A stretch of 64,000 nt of DNA from Pirellulaceae bacterium. Lineage in GTDB: Bacteria; Planctomycetota; Planctomycetia; Pirellulales; Pirellulaceae. Below, in pieces: positions 25,189-34,200 of the stretch. A model generated the notes under the pieces. It did no database searches. It worked only from the letters and a program-made list of their open reading frames with translations, and was not told the DNA's origin. How positions within the stretch are numbered: the stretch's first letter is position 1; every line of letters starts with the position of its first letter. The stretch is taken from NCBI GenBank assembly GCA_023382975.1, contig JAHDXO010000020.1, forward strand, positions 62,001 through 126,000. The letters are read 5' to 3'. The translations under genes and the position numbers were made by a program.

Positions 25189-26274
25189 ATGATGAGTGCG
25201 AGATTCGTTGATTCCGAGCACGCCACCCGAGACACCGTCTTGCTTGCGGGTCTAATTGTCTGGAGCTGTTTCGGCGCAGGTTCCACGGCGGCACAGCCGA
25301 CCGAGGCATCGGCACGTAGCGACCGGCACGTCGTCGAGTTGGCCCGCTATTTGGAGTCGGCGGAGATCTACGCCGGGATCACCTACCCACCACTGACGGT
25401 CTTTCCAATACGGTTGCGAGGCGACGATGTCCTTACTGGCTCATGGTTGACCATGGACGACGCTCTCGAGTCAGGCAGGTTGGTCATTCTGGAAAAAGGT
25501 GGGGGCGGACAAGTCCCGCTGGTTCATGTCGAGAATCGAAGCCGCTCGGATCACGTGCTGATGATGTCGGGCGAACTGCTGTCCGGCGGAAAGCAGACTC
25601 GCACCGTGCGTCAGGACGTCATCGTCGCTCCGGGCCAGCGAGTCGATGTCCCCGTGCTGTGCGTCGAGAAACGTCGCTGGTCGGGCGACCCAAGGTTCGG
25701 TGCCGGCCAAACGCTGCTGCCCCAAGCAATCCACCGCGCATTGCGGCAGGGCGCGGATCAAGACCAGATCTGGGGCGAGGTCGCGCGGAACAATGCGGCG
25801 CTTCGTGCCGAGAACCCGACGGATAGTCTGCACGAGGCATTGGGCGATCCGCAGATTCGCGATCGGGTGCGAGTCGCTCGGCAACGGATCATGCCCGAGG
25901 TGCCCCGCGACTCGGTCGGTTTCCTGTTCGTCGTGGGAGACCAAGCTGCGGGCGCCGAATTATTCGGCCGCCCGTCACTATCCACGGGATTGTTGCCGAA
26001 ACTGATCGATTCCTACATGGTCGATGTGATCATTCAAGGGCCGAGACGGCCCGAAACCGATTCGGATCGCCACCAGCGGGCAGCGATTGAATTTTTTGAA
26101 CAGATTCGGCGCAGTGCAAGCACCTACGTCAACACGCCAGGCGCAGGAGAAGGGATCCGAACCCGAACCCCAGGACTGTTGGGCGATGGCGTCGGTCTCG
26201 ACCGCCGCCTCGTCCATTTTGGCTTCCAACCGGACGCAGTGCCCGTGCCTCAATTCCGCCCGGATTCCCGCTAG
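25189..26274 (+). CDS. Secreted ARPP-1-like protein
   Basis: A 361-residue protein with an N-terminal signal (TVLLAGLIVWSCFGAGSTAA), then a domain resembling ARPP-1 (DUF6569). Typical family elements are the early YAGITYPPLTVFPIRL, VPLVHVENRSRSDHVLMMSG, GELLSGGKQTRTVRQDVIVA and VDVPVLCVEKRRW. The family's biochemical role is not established. GAGGAGGTAAG precedes the first of two adjacent ATG codons. The last roughly 50 residues (TPGAGEGIRTRTPGLLGDG onward) are low in predicted structure. It converges on rpsI with a 52-base gap. The family call rests on remembered motifs only. Confidence 0.6.
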   Translation: MMSARFVDSEHATRDTVLLAGLIVWSCFGAGSTAAQPTEASARSDRHVVELARYLESAEIYAGITYPPLTVFPIRLRGDDVLTGSWLTMDDALESGRLVILEKGGGGQVPLVHVENRSRSDHVLMMSGELLSGGKQTRTVRQDVIVAPGQRVDVPVLCVEKRRWSGDPRFGAGQTLLPQAIHRALRQGADQDQIWGEVARNNAALRAENPTDSLHEALGDPQIRDRVRVARQRIMPEVPRDSVGFLFVVGDQAAGAELFGRPSLSTGLLPKLIDSYMVDVIIQGPRRPETDSDRHQRAAIEFFEQIRRSASTYVNTPGAGEGIRTRTPGLLGDGVGLDRRLVHFGFQPDAVPVPQFRPDSR

Positions 26275-26326
26275 CCGAATTCGCGAAACTCCGGGCCCGG
26301 TGACTTCGGCTGCTGCGATCGTTGCG

Positions 26327-26740
26327 TTAGCGTTTCGAGAACTGAACGCCGCGGCGAGCGCCGTGCAGACCGTACTTCTTGCGTTCTTTCATCCGACTGT
26401 CCCGCGTCAGGAAACCTGCATCGCGCAACGTCGAAAAGAACTCCGTGTCGTAGCTGATCAGTGCCCGGGCGATGCCCATGCGGCAAGCGCCGGCTTGACC
26501 GGTCGTGCCACCACCATTGACCCGAATGGATACATCGACGCGGCCTCGTTGACCAACCGATTCCAGCACGTCGGTTACCGCACGCCGGTCTTGATCGGTG
26601 GCGAAAAAATCCTCCAGGTCTCGTTCGTTGATCTTGACCTGGCCCGTGCCGGGACGAATCCGAACTCGAGCGACCGCCGTCTTGCGACGCCCCGTACCCA
26701 GAGCATCACCCGTGATCTTGTCCTTTTTCACCGCTACCAT
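26327..26740 (-). CDS. rpsI: 30S ribosomal protein S9
   Basis: Ribosomal protein S9, 137 residues. The body has GTGRRKTAVARVRIRPGTG, INERDLEDFF, and VNGGGTTGQAGACRMGIARA. The C-terminus is the invariant basic tail ending FSKR, whose last arginine reaches the P-site tRNA. It follows rplM by 57 bases on the same strand, the universal rplM-rpsI pair. The ribosome site AAGAAG is modest, consistent with translational coupling. The N-terminal MVAVKKDKITGDAL is a short lineage extension. Confidence 0.97.
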   Translation of the reverse strand: MVAVKKDKITGDALGTGRRKTAVARVRIRPGTGQVKINERDLEDFFATDQDRRAVTDVLESVGQRGRVDVSIRVNGGGTTGQAGACRMGIARALISYDTEFFSTLRDAGFLTRDSRMKERKKYGLHGARRGVQFSKR

Positions 26741-26797
26741 AAAACTTCTTCGCGTCTGATTGAGAAAGTAGTAAGTGCTTCCGACGACCGAGGGAGG

Positions 26798-27241
26798 CTA
26801 CTTCGAACCGAAGTCCGCCAGCACGGGTTGCTGAGCCTGGTGCGGGTGGTCGGGTCCGACAAAAATCTTCAATTTGGACAGCATCTTCCGCCCGAGCTTG
26901 TTCTTGGGCAACATCCTGCGGACGGAATCGTACAGAATCCGCTCCGGATGATCCTCCAACCGGCGAGCCGCTGTTTCGGATCGCAGTCCCGGATACCCGG
27001 TGTACCAAGTGTAGACCTTCTTTTCCAGCTTTCTGCCCGTCAACTTGACCTTGGCAGCGTTCGTCACGATGACGAAGTCACCGGTGTCCACGTGCGGCGT
27101 GTAGGTCGGACGGTGCTTGCCCATCAAAACAGTGGCGATGTCGCTGGCCAAACGCCCGAGCACTTTGTCGGTCGCGTCGACCACCCACCAATTCTGTTCC
27201 ACTTCACCAGGTTTCGCCATATACGTCTTCGGGGCAGCCAC
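26798..27241 (-). CDS. rplM: 50S ribosomal protein L13
   Basis: Ribosomal protein L13, 147 residues, an early-assembly 23S rRNA binder. It has the family motifs WWVVDATDKVLGRLASDIAT, GKHRPTYTPHVDTGDFVIVT, NAAKVKLTGRKLEKK and RMLPKNKLGRKMLSKLKIF. The start codon is GTG at 27241, with GGAGG seven bases upstream (27249-27253). It heads the rplM-rpsI operon, and a good promoter lies about 80-110 bases upstream (27321-27349). Confidence 0.97.
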   Translation of the reverse strand: MAAPKTYMAKPGEVEQNWWVVDATDKVLGRLASDIATVLMGKHRPTYTPHVDTGDFVIVTNAAKVKLTGRKLEKKVYTWYTGYPGLRSETAARRLEDHPERILYDSVRRMLPKNKLGRKMLSKLKIFVGPDHPHQAQQPVLADFGSK

Positions 27242-27320
27242 TTTCCAACCTCCGCCGATCCGCCTCGTTCAGCGAATCTGCTCTTAAGCCATGTTTCCGC
27301 GTGAATTTGAGAAGTGGGGA

Positions 27321-27349
27321 AGTGTACCAACTGGCAATGCGACTATCAA
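27321..27349 (-). promoter_or_regulatory. Promoter of rplM-rpsI
   Basis: On the minus strand TTGATA (27344-27349) and TACACT (27321-27326) are spaced by exactly 17 bases, close to the sigma70 consensus (five and four of six). The expected transcript starts near 27314 and has a leader of about 73 bases before the rplM GTG. Confidence 0.6.
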
Positions 27350-27690
27350 GGGTCATCGCGCACAAATCAAGATCGCTGAACGGGAATCCTTCCACTCGTT
27401 CCGTATCCCCTCAACCTGTCGGATGACGAATCCAAATCGCCAGCCAATTACGCATTTCGGGTTAGATAACGTGGCCTCTGCGAGAAATTCCACCTGATCG
27501 GAGGGATTTCATGCACAGCCCCGGCGAATTTCGACGTGCTGTCACGTGCGTTGCCCATTTACAGGAATTCGGCTTTTCGACTAAACTGCTGGCTTCCCTC
27601 TGTTCGCCCCGCGGTCAGTGGGATTTCTTGCCGCCACCGGATCGCGTGTCCCGCCGGCTGCATTCCTCGATTTGTTTCCTGGTTGTCGCG
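27350..27690. other. Divergent region before ffh, possible upstream start
   Basis: No separate gene is recognised here. An ATG at 27511, with a strong CGGAGGG site just before it, opens a frame that runs without a stop into ffh, adding 60 residues that do not resemble Ffh. It may be the true start of an extended protein, a leader, or chance. The ATG at 27691 has no visible ribosome site. Confidence 0.4.
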
Positions 27691-29169
27691 ATGTTTGAAT
27701 CACTGCAAGACGGTCTAAAATCCGCCTTTAAGTCCCTGCGGGGCAAGGGCAAATTGACCGAGAGCAATATGCGCGACGGTCTGCGGTTGGTCGAGACATC
27801 GCTGCTGGAAGCCGACGTCAGCTATTCGGTCGTGAAGGACTTCATGACCGAGGTCAGCCAAGCTGCACTCGGTGCGAAGGTGCTTCTGGCCCTGGATCCC
27901 GGTCAGCAGTTGGTCGGGATTGTCCATCAGGAACTGATCAAACTGCTGGGCCCGGTCGATCCTTCGCTGCATTTGAAGAAAGAGACGACCGTGCTGATGC
28001 TCTGCGGATTGCAGGGTTCAGGCAAGACAACCACGTGCGGCAAGTTGTCCCGGTTGTTGTTGGACAACCACGTGCGGCCGATGTTGGTCGCCGCCGACTT
28101 GCAGCGTCCCGCGGCGATCGAGCAGTTGCACGTGTTGGGCCAGCAGTTGAACGTTCCGGTGTACTCCGAAAAGGGTGCCCAGGATCCAGTACGGGTGTGC
28201 CAAGATGCCGTTCGAAAGGCCAAAGAAGAAGGCATTCGGGTGGTCATCTTGGATACGGCCGGCCGTTTGGCGATCGATCAAGAGTTGATGCGGCAACTCC
28301 AGCGGATCGACTCCCGCGTCCATCCGGACCAGGTTTATCTGGTCGTGGACGGCATGACAGGGCAAGACGCGGTCAACAGCGCCAAAGCGTTCAACGATGC
28401 CTTGGAGTTGGACGGCGTCATCATGACGAAAATGGACGGCGACGCCCGCGGCGGGGCGCTGCTGTCGGTCAAGAAGGTGACCGGAGTGCCGATCAAGTTC
28501 ATCGGCACCGGCGAACATTTGGACGCGCTCGAGCCATTCCGTCCTGAAGGCATGGCCGGTCGCATCCTGGGAATGGGCGACGTGGTCGCGCTGGTGGGCG
28601 AGGTTCAGCGGGTCATCGACGCCAAGGAACAGGCCGCTCTTGAAGAGAAGATGCGGTCTGGCGAGTTCACCCTGGACGATTTCAGGGACCAGCTTGAGAA
28701 GATGGCAAAGCCCGGTCTGATGCAGAAAATGATGGGTTTGATGCCTGGCATGGGCGAACTGCAGAAGATGCTCCAGGGCGAGGACGCCGAGGGCAGTATG
28801 CGTCAGACGGTCGGCATCATCAACTCGATGACACCGGCGGAACGCCGCAACCCCAAGATCATCGAGCCGAGCCGCCGCATGAGAATCGCCCGCGGCGCAG
28901 GCGTCCAGCCGCAGGATGTCAACCAGTTGGTCAAGCAGTACGACATGATGGCCCCTTTGATGAAGGCCATGGCCGGCAAAGGCATGGGCGACCGCATGAG
29001 GGCACTGCAGGAACTGCAACAGTCGGGGATGCTGGATCCGGGCAGCAAGGGGCCGCGGGTCAAACAGGGCACCGGAAAACGGTTGACGGCGAAGGAACGA
29101 GCCAAGTTGAAGAAGCAGCGCGAAAAGGATTTGCGCCGCAAGAAGCGAATGGAAAAAGGCAGCAATTGA
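27691..29169 (+). CDS. ffh: Signal recognition particle protein Ffh (SRP54)
   Basis: GTPase and signal-sequence-binding subunit of the signal recognition particle, 492 residues. The N domain starts MFESLQDGLKSAFKSLRGKG. The G domain has GLQGSGKTTTCGKLS, DLQRPAAIEQL, DTAGRLAID and the TKMDGDARGGALLS motif. The M domain is methionine-rich (LMQKMMGLMPGMGELQKML), with the RRMRIARGAG RNA-binding element. The C-terminus is strongly basic and lysine-rich. The start at MFESL is chosen from the family N-terminus although the ribosome site is poor; a better site precedes an in-frame ATG at 27511. It heads ffh-rpsP-trmD-rplS-yraN. Confidence 0.95.
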   Translation: MFESLQDGLKSAFKSLRGKGKLTESNMRDGLRLVETSLLEADVSYSVVKDFMTEVSQAALGAKVLLALDPGQQLVGIVHQELIKLLGPVDPSLHLKKETTVLMLCGLQGSGKTTTCGKLSRLLLDNHVRPMLVAADLQRPAAIEQLHVLGQQLNVPVYSEKGAQDPVRVCQDAVRKAKEEGIRVVILDTAGRLAIDQELMRQLQRIDSRVHPDQVYLVVDGMTGQDAVNSAKAFNDALELDGVIMTKMDGDARGGALLSVKKVTGVPIKFIGTGEHLDALEPFRPEGMAGRILGMGDVVALVGEVQRVIDAKEQAALEEKMRSGEFTLDDFRDQLEKMAKPGLMQKMMGLMPGMGELQKMLQGEDAEGSMRQTVGIINSMTPAERRNPKIIEPSRRMRIARGAGVQPQDVNQLVKQYDMMAPLMKAMAGKGMGDRMRALQELQQSGMLDPGSKGPRVKQGTGKRLTAKERAKLKKQREKDLRRKKRMEKGSN

Positions 29170-29249
29170 ATCGGAGCGGATTCGTTCGGCCGTGCCCGCA
29201 CGGGTGAGCGGTTCCGCGTTGTGTTCCCCCAGTTCATGAGGAGTAGTCA

Positions 29250-29690
29250 GTGGCAGTACGTATCCGGATGAAGCGACATGGACGGCGACATCAGCCGTTC
29301 TTCCGCATTTGCGCCATGGATTCCCGCGCCCCGCGCGACGGGCGGGTGATCGAAGAGCTTGGCCATTATGATCCCATGGTCAAGGAGACTGACGCGCGTG
29401 TTGTGCTGAACGCGGACCGCGTCGATTACTGGCTGAGCGTTGGCGCTCTGCCCACGGAAAAGGTAGCCGTGCTGATCAAGAAGTACGGATCCAAAGGCAC
29501 CCACCTGGAGAAACAGAACGAGGCACGGCAGCGGATGGCGGTCGCCAAGCCCGTCGCGCCGCCGCCGATGGTCGTTCCCAGGAAGAAGGCCGAGCCGCCG
29601 GCACCGGAACCAGCACCGGAGGAAACGCAGGCGGTCGAGGCTCAGGCGGAGTCAAGCGATGCGCCGCCAGCCGAAGAAAGCAGTCAGTAA
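29250..29690 (+). CDS. rpsP: 30S ribosomal protein S16
   Basis: Ribosomal protein S16 with a C-terminal extension, 146 residues. The first 80 are the S16 core (VRIRMKRHGRRHQPFFRICA, VIEELGHYDPM, LNADRVDYWLSVGALPTEKV). The rest is a low-complexity tail rich in P, A and E, which is longer than in most bacteria. The GTG start at 29250 has GAGGAG at 29238-29243. It lies three bases before trmD, consistent with the ffh-rpsP-trmD-rplS operon. Confidence 0.95.
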   Translation: MAVRIRMKRHGRRHQPFFRICAMDSRAPRDGRVIEELGHYDPMVKETDARVVLNADRVDYWLSVGALPTEKVAVLIKKYGSKGTHLEKQNEARQRMAVAKPVAPPPMVVPRKKAEPPAPEPAPEETQAVEAQAESSDAPPAEESSQ

Positions 29691-29693
29691 CGC

Positions 29694-30422
29694 ATGCGAT
29701 TCGACGTGGTGACCCTGTTTCCGGGGATGTTTCCCGGTTACCTGGGTCAGAGCCTGTTGAACAAAGCGATCGAGCGAAGCTTGGTCGAAGTGCATGTCCA
29801 CGACATACGGCAATGGACTCGAAACAAACACCAGAAGGTCGACGACCGGCCCTTTGGGGGCGGGCCGGGAATGGTCCTATGCGTCGAGCCGGTGGTCGAG
29901 TGTGTCGAGTCGATCCGAAAGCAAGGCGCTCAGCCGGGACACGCGGTCCTGCTGACGCCGCAGGGACGGCGGCTGAATCAATGCGTCGTCGAAGAATTGG
30001 CACAGCAGCCGCGTTTGATTCTGCTGTGCGGCCGGTACGAGGGCTTCGATCAACGGGTGATCGATATCCTGCAGCCGGACGAGGTTTCGATCGGCGACTA
30101 CGTCCTGAACGGGGGCGAAGTTGCCGCGATGGTGGTCATCGATGCGGTGATCCGCTTGATCCCCGGCGTGCTGGGCCATGCGGACAGCAATCAGGACGAT
30201 TCATTTTCCACAGGCAACCGGTTGCTTGAATTCGCTCAGTACACGCGGCCTCGCGAATACCGGGGCTTGTCAGTACCGCCGATTCTGTTGACCGGCAACC
30301 ACGAAGAAATCGCCCGTTGGAGGCGAGAACAAAGCTACGAAAAAACGAGACATCGGCGAGCCGACTTGCTGGACGGACGGGCCAGAGAAGACGGTGCCCG
30401 GGAAAGAAAGGAACAAGCATGA
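29694..30422 (+). CDS. trmD: tRNA (guanine-N1-)-methyltransferase
   Basis: SPOUT methyltransferase that makes m1G37 in tRNA and prevents frameshifting; 242 residues. Family motifs: MRFDVVTLFPGMF at the start, RQWTRNKHQKVDDRPFGGGP, then the knot-forming LLCGRYEGFDQRVID and VSIGDYVLNGGEVAAMVVID. The C-terminal helix is basic. It is separated from rpsP by three bases, and its TGA overlaps the rplS ATG, so the genes are coupled. Confidence 0.97.
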   Translation: MRFDVVTLFPGMFPGYLGQSLLNKAIERSLVEVHVHDIRQWTRNKHQKVDDRPFGGGPGMVLCVEPVVECVESIRKQGAQPGHAVLLTPQGRRLNQCVVEELAQQPRLILLCGRYEGFDQRVIDILQPDEVSIGDYVLNGGEVAAMVVIDAVIRLIPGVLGHADSNQDDSFSTGNRLLEFAQYTRPREYRGLSVPPILLTGNHEEIARWRREQSYEKTRHRRADLLDGRAREDGARERKEQA

Positions 30423-30802
30423 ACAAGCAAACGCTTTTGAACGCGGTCGAGCAGAGCTGCATGAAGTCGGAGGTGCCGTTCTTCGAAATCGGCGACACGG
30501 TCGACGTTCACACCAAGATTCTCGAGGGCAACAAGGAACGCATCCAGGTGTTCACCGGGACGGTGATCGCCCGCAGCGGCGGTGGCAGCCGCGAGATGTT
30601 CACCGTGCGCCGCATCGTGGCGGGCGAGGGGGTGGAACGGAAGTTCCCGCTGCATTCGCCCCGGATTGAGAAGATCGAAGTCAAGCGTTCGGGAGTGGTG
30701 CGCCGGGCGAAGTTGTACTTCCTGCGCGAACGGGTCGGCAAGGCAGTCCGCTTGAAGGAACGCCGCGCCAAGCAGACCGGCGACGCAGCCAGCGAGTCCT
30801 GA
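30419..30802 (+). CDS. rplS: 50S ribosomal protein L19
   Basis: Ribosomal protein L19, 127 residues, at the 30S/50S interface. Core motifs are FEIGDTVDVHTKILEGNKER, IQVFTGTVIARSGGG, EMFTVRRIVAGEGVERKFPL and RSGVVRRAKLYFLRERVGKA. The start at MNKQTLLNAV overlaps the trmD stop (ATGA) and has AAAGGA at 30407-30412; a longer frame inside trmD is not L19-like. The short basic C-terminus RAKQTGDAASES is normal. Confidence 0.96.
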   Translation: MNKQTLLNAVEQSCMKSEVPFFEIGDTVDVHTKILEGNKERIQVFTGTVIARSGGGSREMFTVRRIVAGEGVERKFPLHSPRIEKIEVKRSGVVRRAKLYFLRERVGKAVRLKERRAKQTGDAASES

Positions 30803-30816
30803 TTGGATCGTCGCCC

Positions 30817-31254
30817 TTGCGAATCTGGAAACTCTGGCCGCAATTCGGTGCCTTACTTTCCCGCTGGCGGCGTCCCGCGACGCTGGGGCAGCGGGGCGAA
30901 GCCGAAGCGGCCCGGTTCCTGAAGAAAAAAGGCTACTCGATCATCGCTCGCTCGGACCGGCAGCGGCGGGGCGAGATCGATGTGGTCGCGGTCGACAACC
31001 AGACGGTCGTGTTTGTCGAAGTCAAGACTCGCCGCACGCACGAAACGGGCCATCCGGCTGATGCGGTCGATCGCGAGAAGCAGCGCCGTCTGACGCAGTT
31101 GGCGCTGACCTATCTGAAGCAGCACCGTCTGCTGGAATGCCCCGCCCGTTTCGATGTTGTCGCGGTCACTTGGCCTGACGACGACAGTCCTCCGACGATC
31201 GAGCATTTCCCCAACGCCTTCGAAGCCGTCGGTCGCTGGCAATTGTTCAGCTAG
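30817..31254 (+). CDS. UPF0102 (YraN-like) predicted endonuclease-fold protein
   Basis: A 145-residue protein of the UPF0102/YraN family, with an endonuclease-like fold. The conserved segment is GQRGEAEAARFLKKKGYSII, then RRGEIDVVAVDNQTVVFVEV, KTRR, with E and D of GEIDVV and E and K of VEVKTR at the predicted active site. The start is uncertain: a TTG at 30817 gives MRIWKLWPQFG, and no strong ribosome site is seen. It ends the ffh-rpsP-trmD-rplS cluster, a frequent position for this family. Its stop overlaps by four bases the stop of the convergent PQQ-propeller gene. Confidence 0.85.
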   Translation: MRIWKLWPQFGALLSRWRRPATLGQRGEAEAARFLKKKGYSIIARSDRQRRGEIDVVAVDNQTVVFVEVKTRRTHETGHPADAVDREKQRRLTQLALTYLKQHRLLECPARFDVVAVTWPDDDSPPTIEHFPNAFEAVGRWQLFS

Positions 31255-34200
31255 CGAGGTTCGACCACCCAAGCCGGTACGCAAGCGACCGAGGCTGGGG
31301 CAAAATTGCACGTACAGCCGCCGGTGAGATTGGGCATGTTCAACACGCCGTTGGCCGGATACAGGTTGTTGTTCACCGAGCAGCCAGGACGCACTCCCAG
31401 CAGCGGCGTGATCTCGCGGCTCTCCAAGTCAATCCATGCGGAATTGCTGCGGTAGCGAGTGGTCAGCAGATGCGTACTCGCCCGCGTTCCGGTACAACCG
31501 CGGCGGAACCAGTTCAATGGTTCGCCGATCCGCTCGGCCGTCGGGATGTCGTAGACGAGCAGGTTCTCTTCGTCCCCGGTGAGCAGCCGCTGTCCGGCGA
31601 TCAGTCCCGGCAGTCCCGCCTCGGGCAACCCCCGCCCCTGGACGACCAATCGCGTCCGCGGCGCACTGGAGTGCTGCGGCAGAGGTTCGCCGTCGCCGCC
31701 GCGGTAGAAGCCCGCGGGCGTGACGACGAGATCGAGCGACTCGCTGTACCGCAATCTGCCGCCGCCGGGCCTCGCCCACACTCGCTGGCCTGTGGCCAGG
31801 TCGAGCGCGAACAGGCTGCCGTCGCGAGTCTCGTCCTCGCCCCGGCGCGGGTCGGCCACTTCGGCGCAGAACACCTTATCCCTGCCCACGGCCAAGCTCA
31901 AGGCGCCTCTTGCCGCCTCGACCCGCCATAGCAATTCGCCCGTGCGACGATTCATGCACAAGACATGTCGTCCGCTGGTGCCCACCAAGCAATCGCCGCT
32001 GACGCGAAGATTAGCCCACGGGGTTTCGAGGTCTTGGGGCAGATCAACGATTCCGGTCTGCTTCCCCGTGCCCGCATCGAACACGAAGCAACGCGTCCCG
32101 TCGCTCAAGTAGATCGCGTCGTCAATGGCCACCAATTCCGCCGTCGCAGGCAAAGCGGGCGACGGACCCCACTGCCTGTGTCTCGCATCGCGAACCGCTT
32201 GGCGAGCCAGCGGGTCGGACTGGGGCGCCAATCCAACGGGCACCTCGGCTTCCCATAGCTTGCGGCCCGTGTACACGTCGGAGGCCCGCAAGAGGCCCTC
32301 TTCGAAAAGGACCACGCGGCCGTCGGCCACTCGCACCTGGACTTGACCAGGAAACTTGTGCCATCGTTGCGTCGCATCGAACCACAGCACGGCCAGCGGC
32401 GGACGGATGAAGTCGTCCTCCGCCGCCCCGGTGCAGGCGGCGTTGGCTTGCGAGTGCGACCAATCGGCCGCTCCCGGCAGCGGACCCGAGCGGACCAACA
32501 GGACGAATTCGCCAACCTGCCGGACCTGGACACCGGGAAATGCATCGCCCTGTACGATCGCTGCGATCCGGCCGGGATCCGCCAACGAGCCCCAGGCACA
32601 GGCGAGACCACCGTACGGTCGCAAAGTATGGAAAACGGTCTTGGCCAATGCCGTCTGATCCGACGGTTCCAAGCCGGAGGTTTCCGAAACGACGAGACTG
32701 GCCAAATAAGGCGGGAACGGATAGCCCACCGGATCGCCGCGCAACACGGACGTCCGCGTTCCGTACAGACCGGCCTGGAGCAGCCGTTCGCGCAACGCCG
32801 CGACCTTGTCGGCGTCCTGTTCCACGGCGATCACATGCAAGTCCGACTGGCGGACGAGTTCCTCGACCAGTCGGCCGCGATCAATTCCCAGAACCAGCGC
32901 GTAACCGTCGCGTACGCCGGTGGCTTTCAGCACAGCCGCCGCTCGTTCCGTCCATTCGTCGGCTGGCGGCGGCGGGGCATCCGTCACAGCGTGCAATAGC
33001 GGCTCGTCGGGCTGCGGGGCTCCGAAGGCGATAACGCTCCCCTCGGCCGTGACCACGAACAGTATTCCGCCGGCGGCCAGCATCCGCTGCGGCGTGCCTT
33101 CGATCTCTGCGTGCCACAGGATTTCTGGAGCTTGGCCGGCCACGTCGATCGCCTCCACAACCCCGGGCCCGCCGAGATACAGCTTGCTGCCCGCCTTGAT
33201 ATGCAAGTCGAGCTTCGACGCAAACTCCCAACGCTTCTGAAGAACGCCCTCGACATTGTCCGGAATCTCGTCGTTCAGTCGGTGCGTCGGGATGTTGTCG
33301 GGAGTTCTCTCTCGGAATGTGACGACCGACAAATCGCGAGCGAGAATTCCCCGGTCGCTCTCGTAGATCGTTTCCGGGGTGAAGACCGGCTGGCGAAACG
33401 AGTCGAGTTCCCTCTGATTGGCCCGTTCGATCTCCAGCCGCGTCCAGCCGCCCGGGTACAGCATCGGCTTGTAGTCCGACGCCCCCGGCTTCAAGTTGGC
33501 CAGACGTTCGTCGCTGGGACGAGTGATATCGTACAAGTCGCCGCTGTGACTGAGAAACCTGCCGATCCCGGCCACGAACCAGCCACCCTTGGGAAGACCG
33601 AGCCGTCCGCCCCAACCCATGGAGTACTTCTGCAGTTCGCCGGTCTTGAGATCCAGAAAGGCGGGCAGTTGCGAGCCGCAAGGCACGACCAAGCGGTCGC
33701 CGACGATCGCCAGATAGCCCTGCGGAGTCAGCCCGGCAACGGTCCCGACCCCGTGGTCCCAGTTGCTGTCCGGGATGCGGCTGACTTCCGTGTTCGACCA
33801 GACCGCGGCACCCGACCGGGCGTCGACCGCATGGACAAACACTCCTTCGGTCGGCCAAAGTCCCGCAGCGAAGTAGATCACTCCGTCCGCCAGCACCGGT
33901 CCGCCGCGAGCCGCAAACAACGAAATCAATCGCCCGTGGCCCAGCACCTTGCGCTCCCGCTGTCCTTCGGGCAGACCGCGGAATCTCCAGCGCAAGGTAC
34001 CGTTCGCAGCGTCCAAGCAGTAGAGGTATCCATCGTCGGAAACAAAGTAGACGTTGTCTTCCCAGGCGACGGGAGCGAAACGCACCGGCCCCTCGGCCAT
34101 GAACCGCCAACGCTCGTTGCCCGTTTCGGTATCCAGCGCCGTGACGCAATCCGTAACCATCGAGGGCACGAACATCGTGCGGCCAAGAACCACCGGTTCG

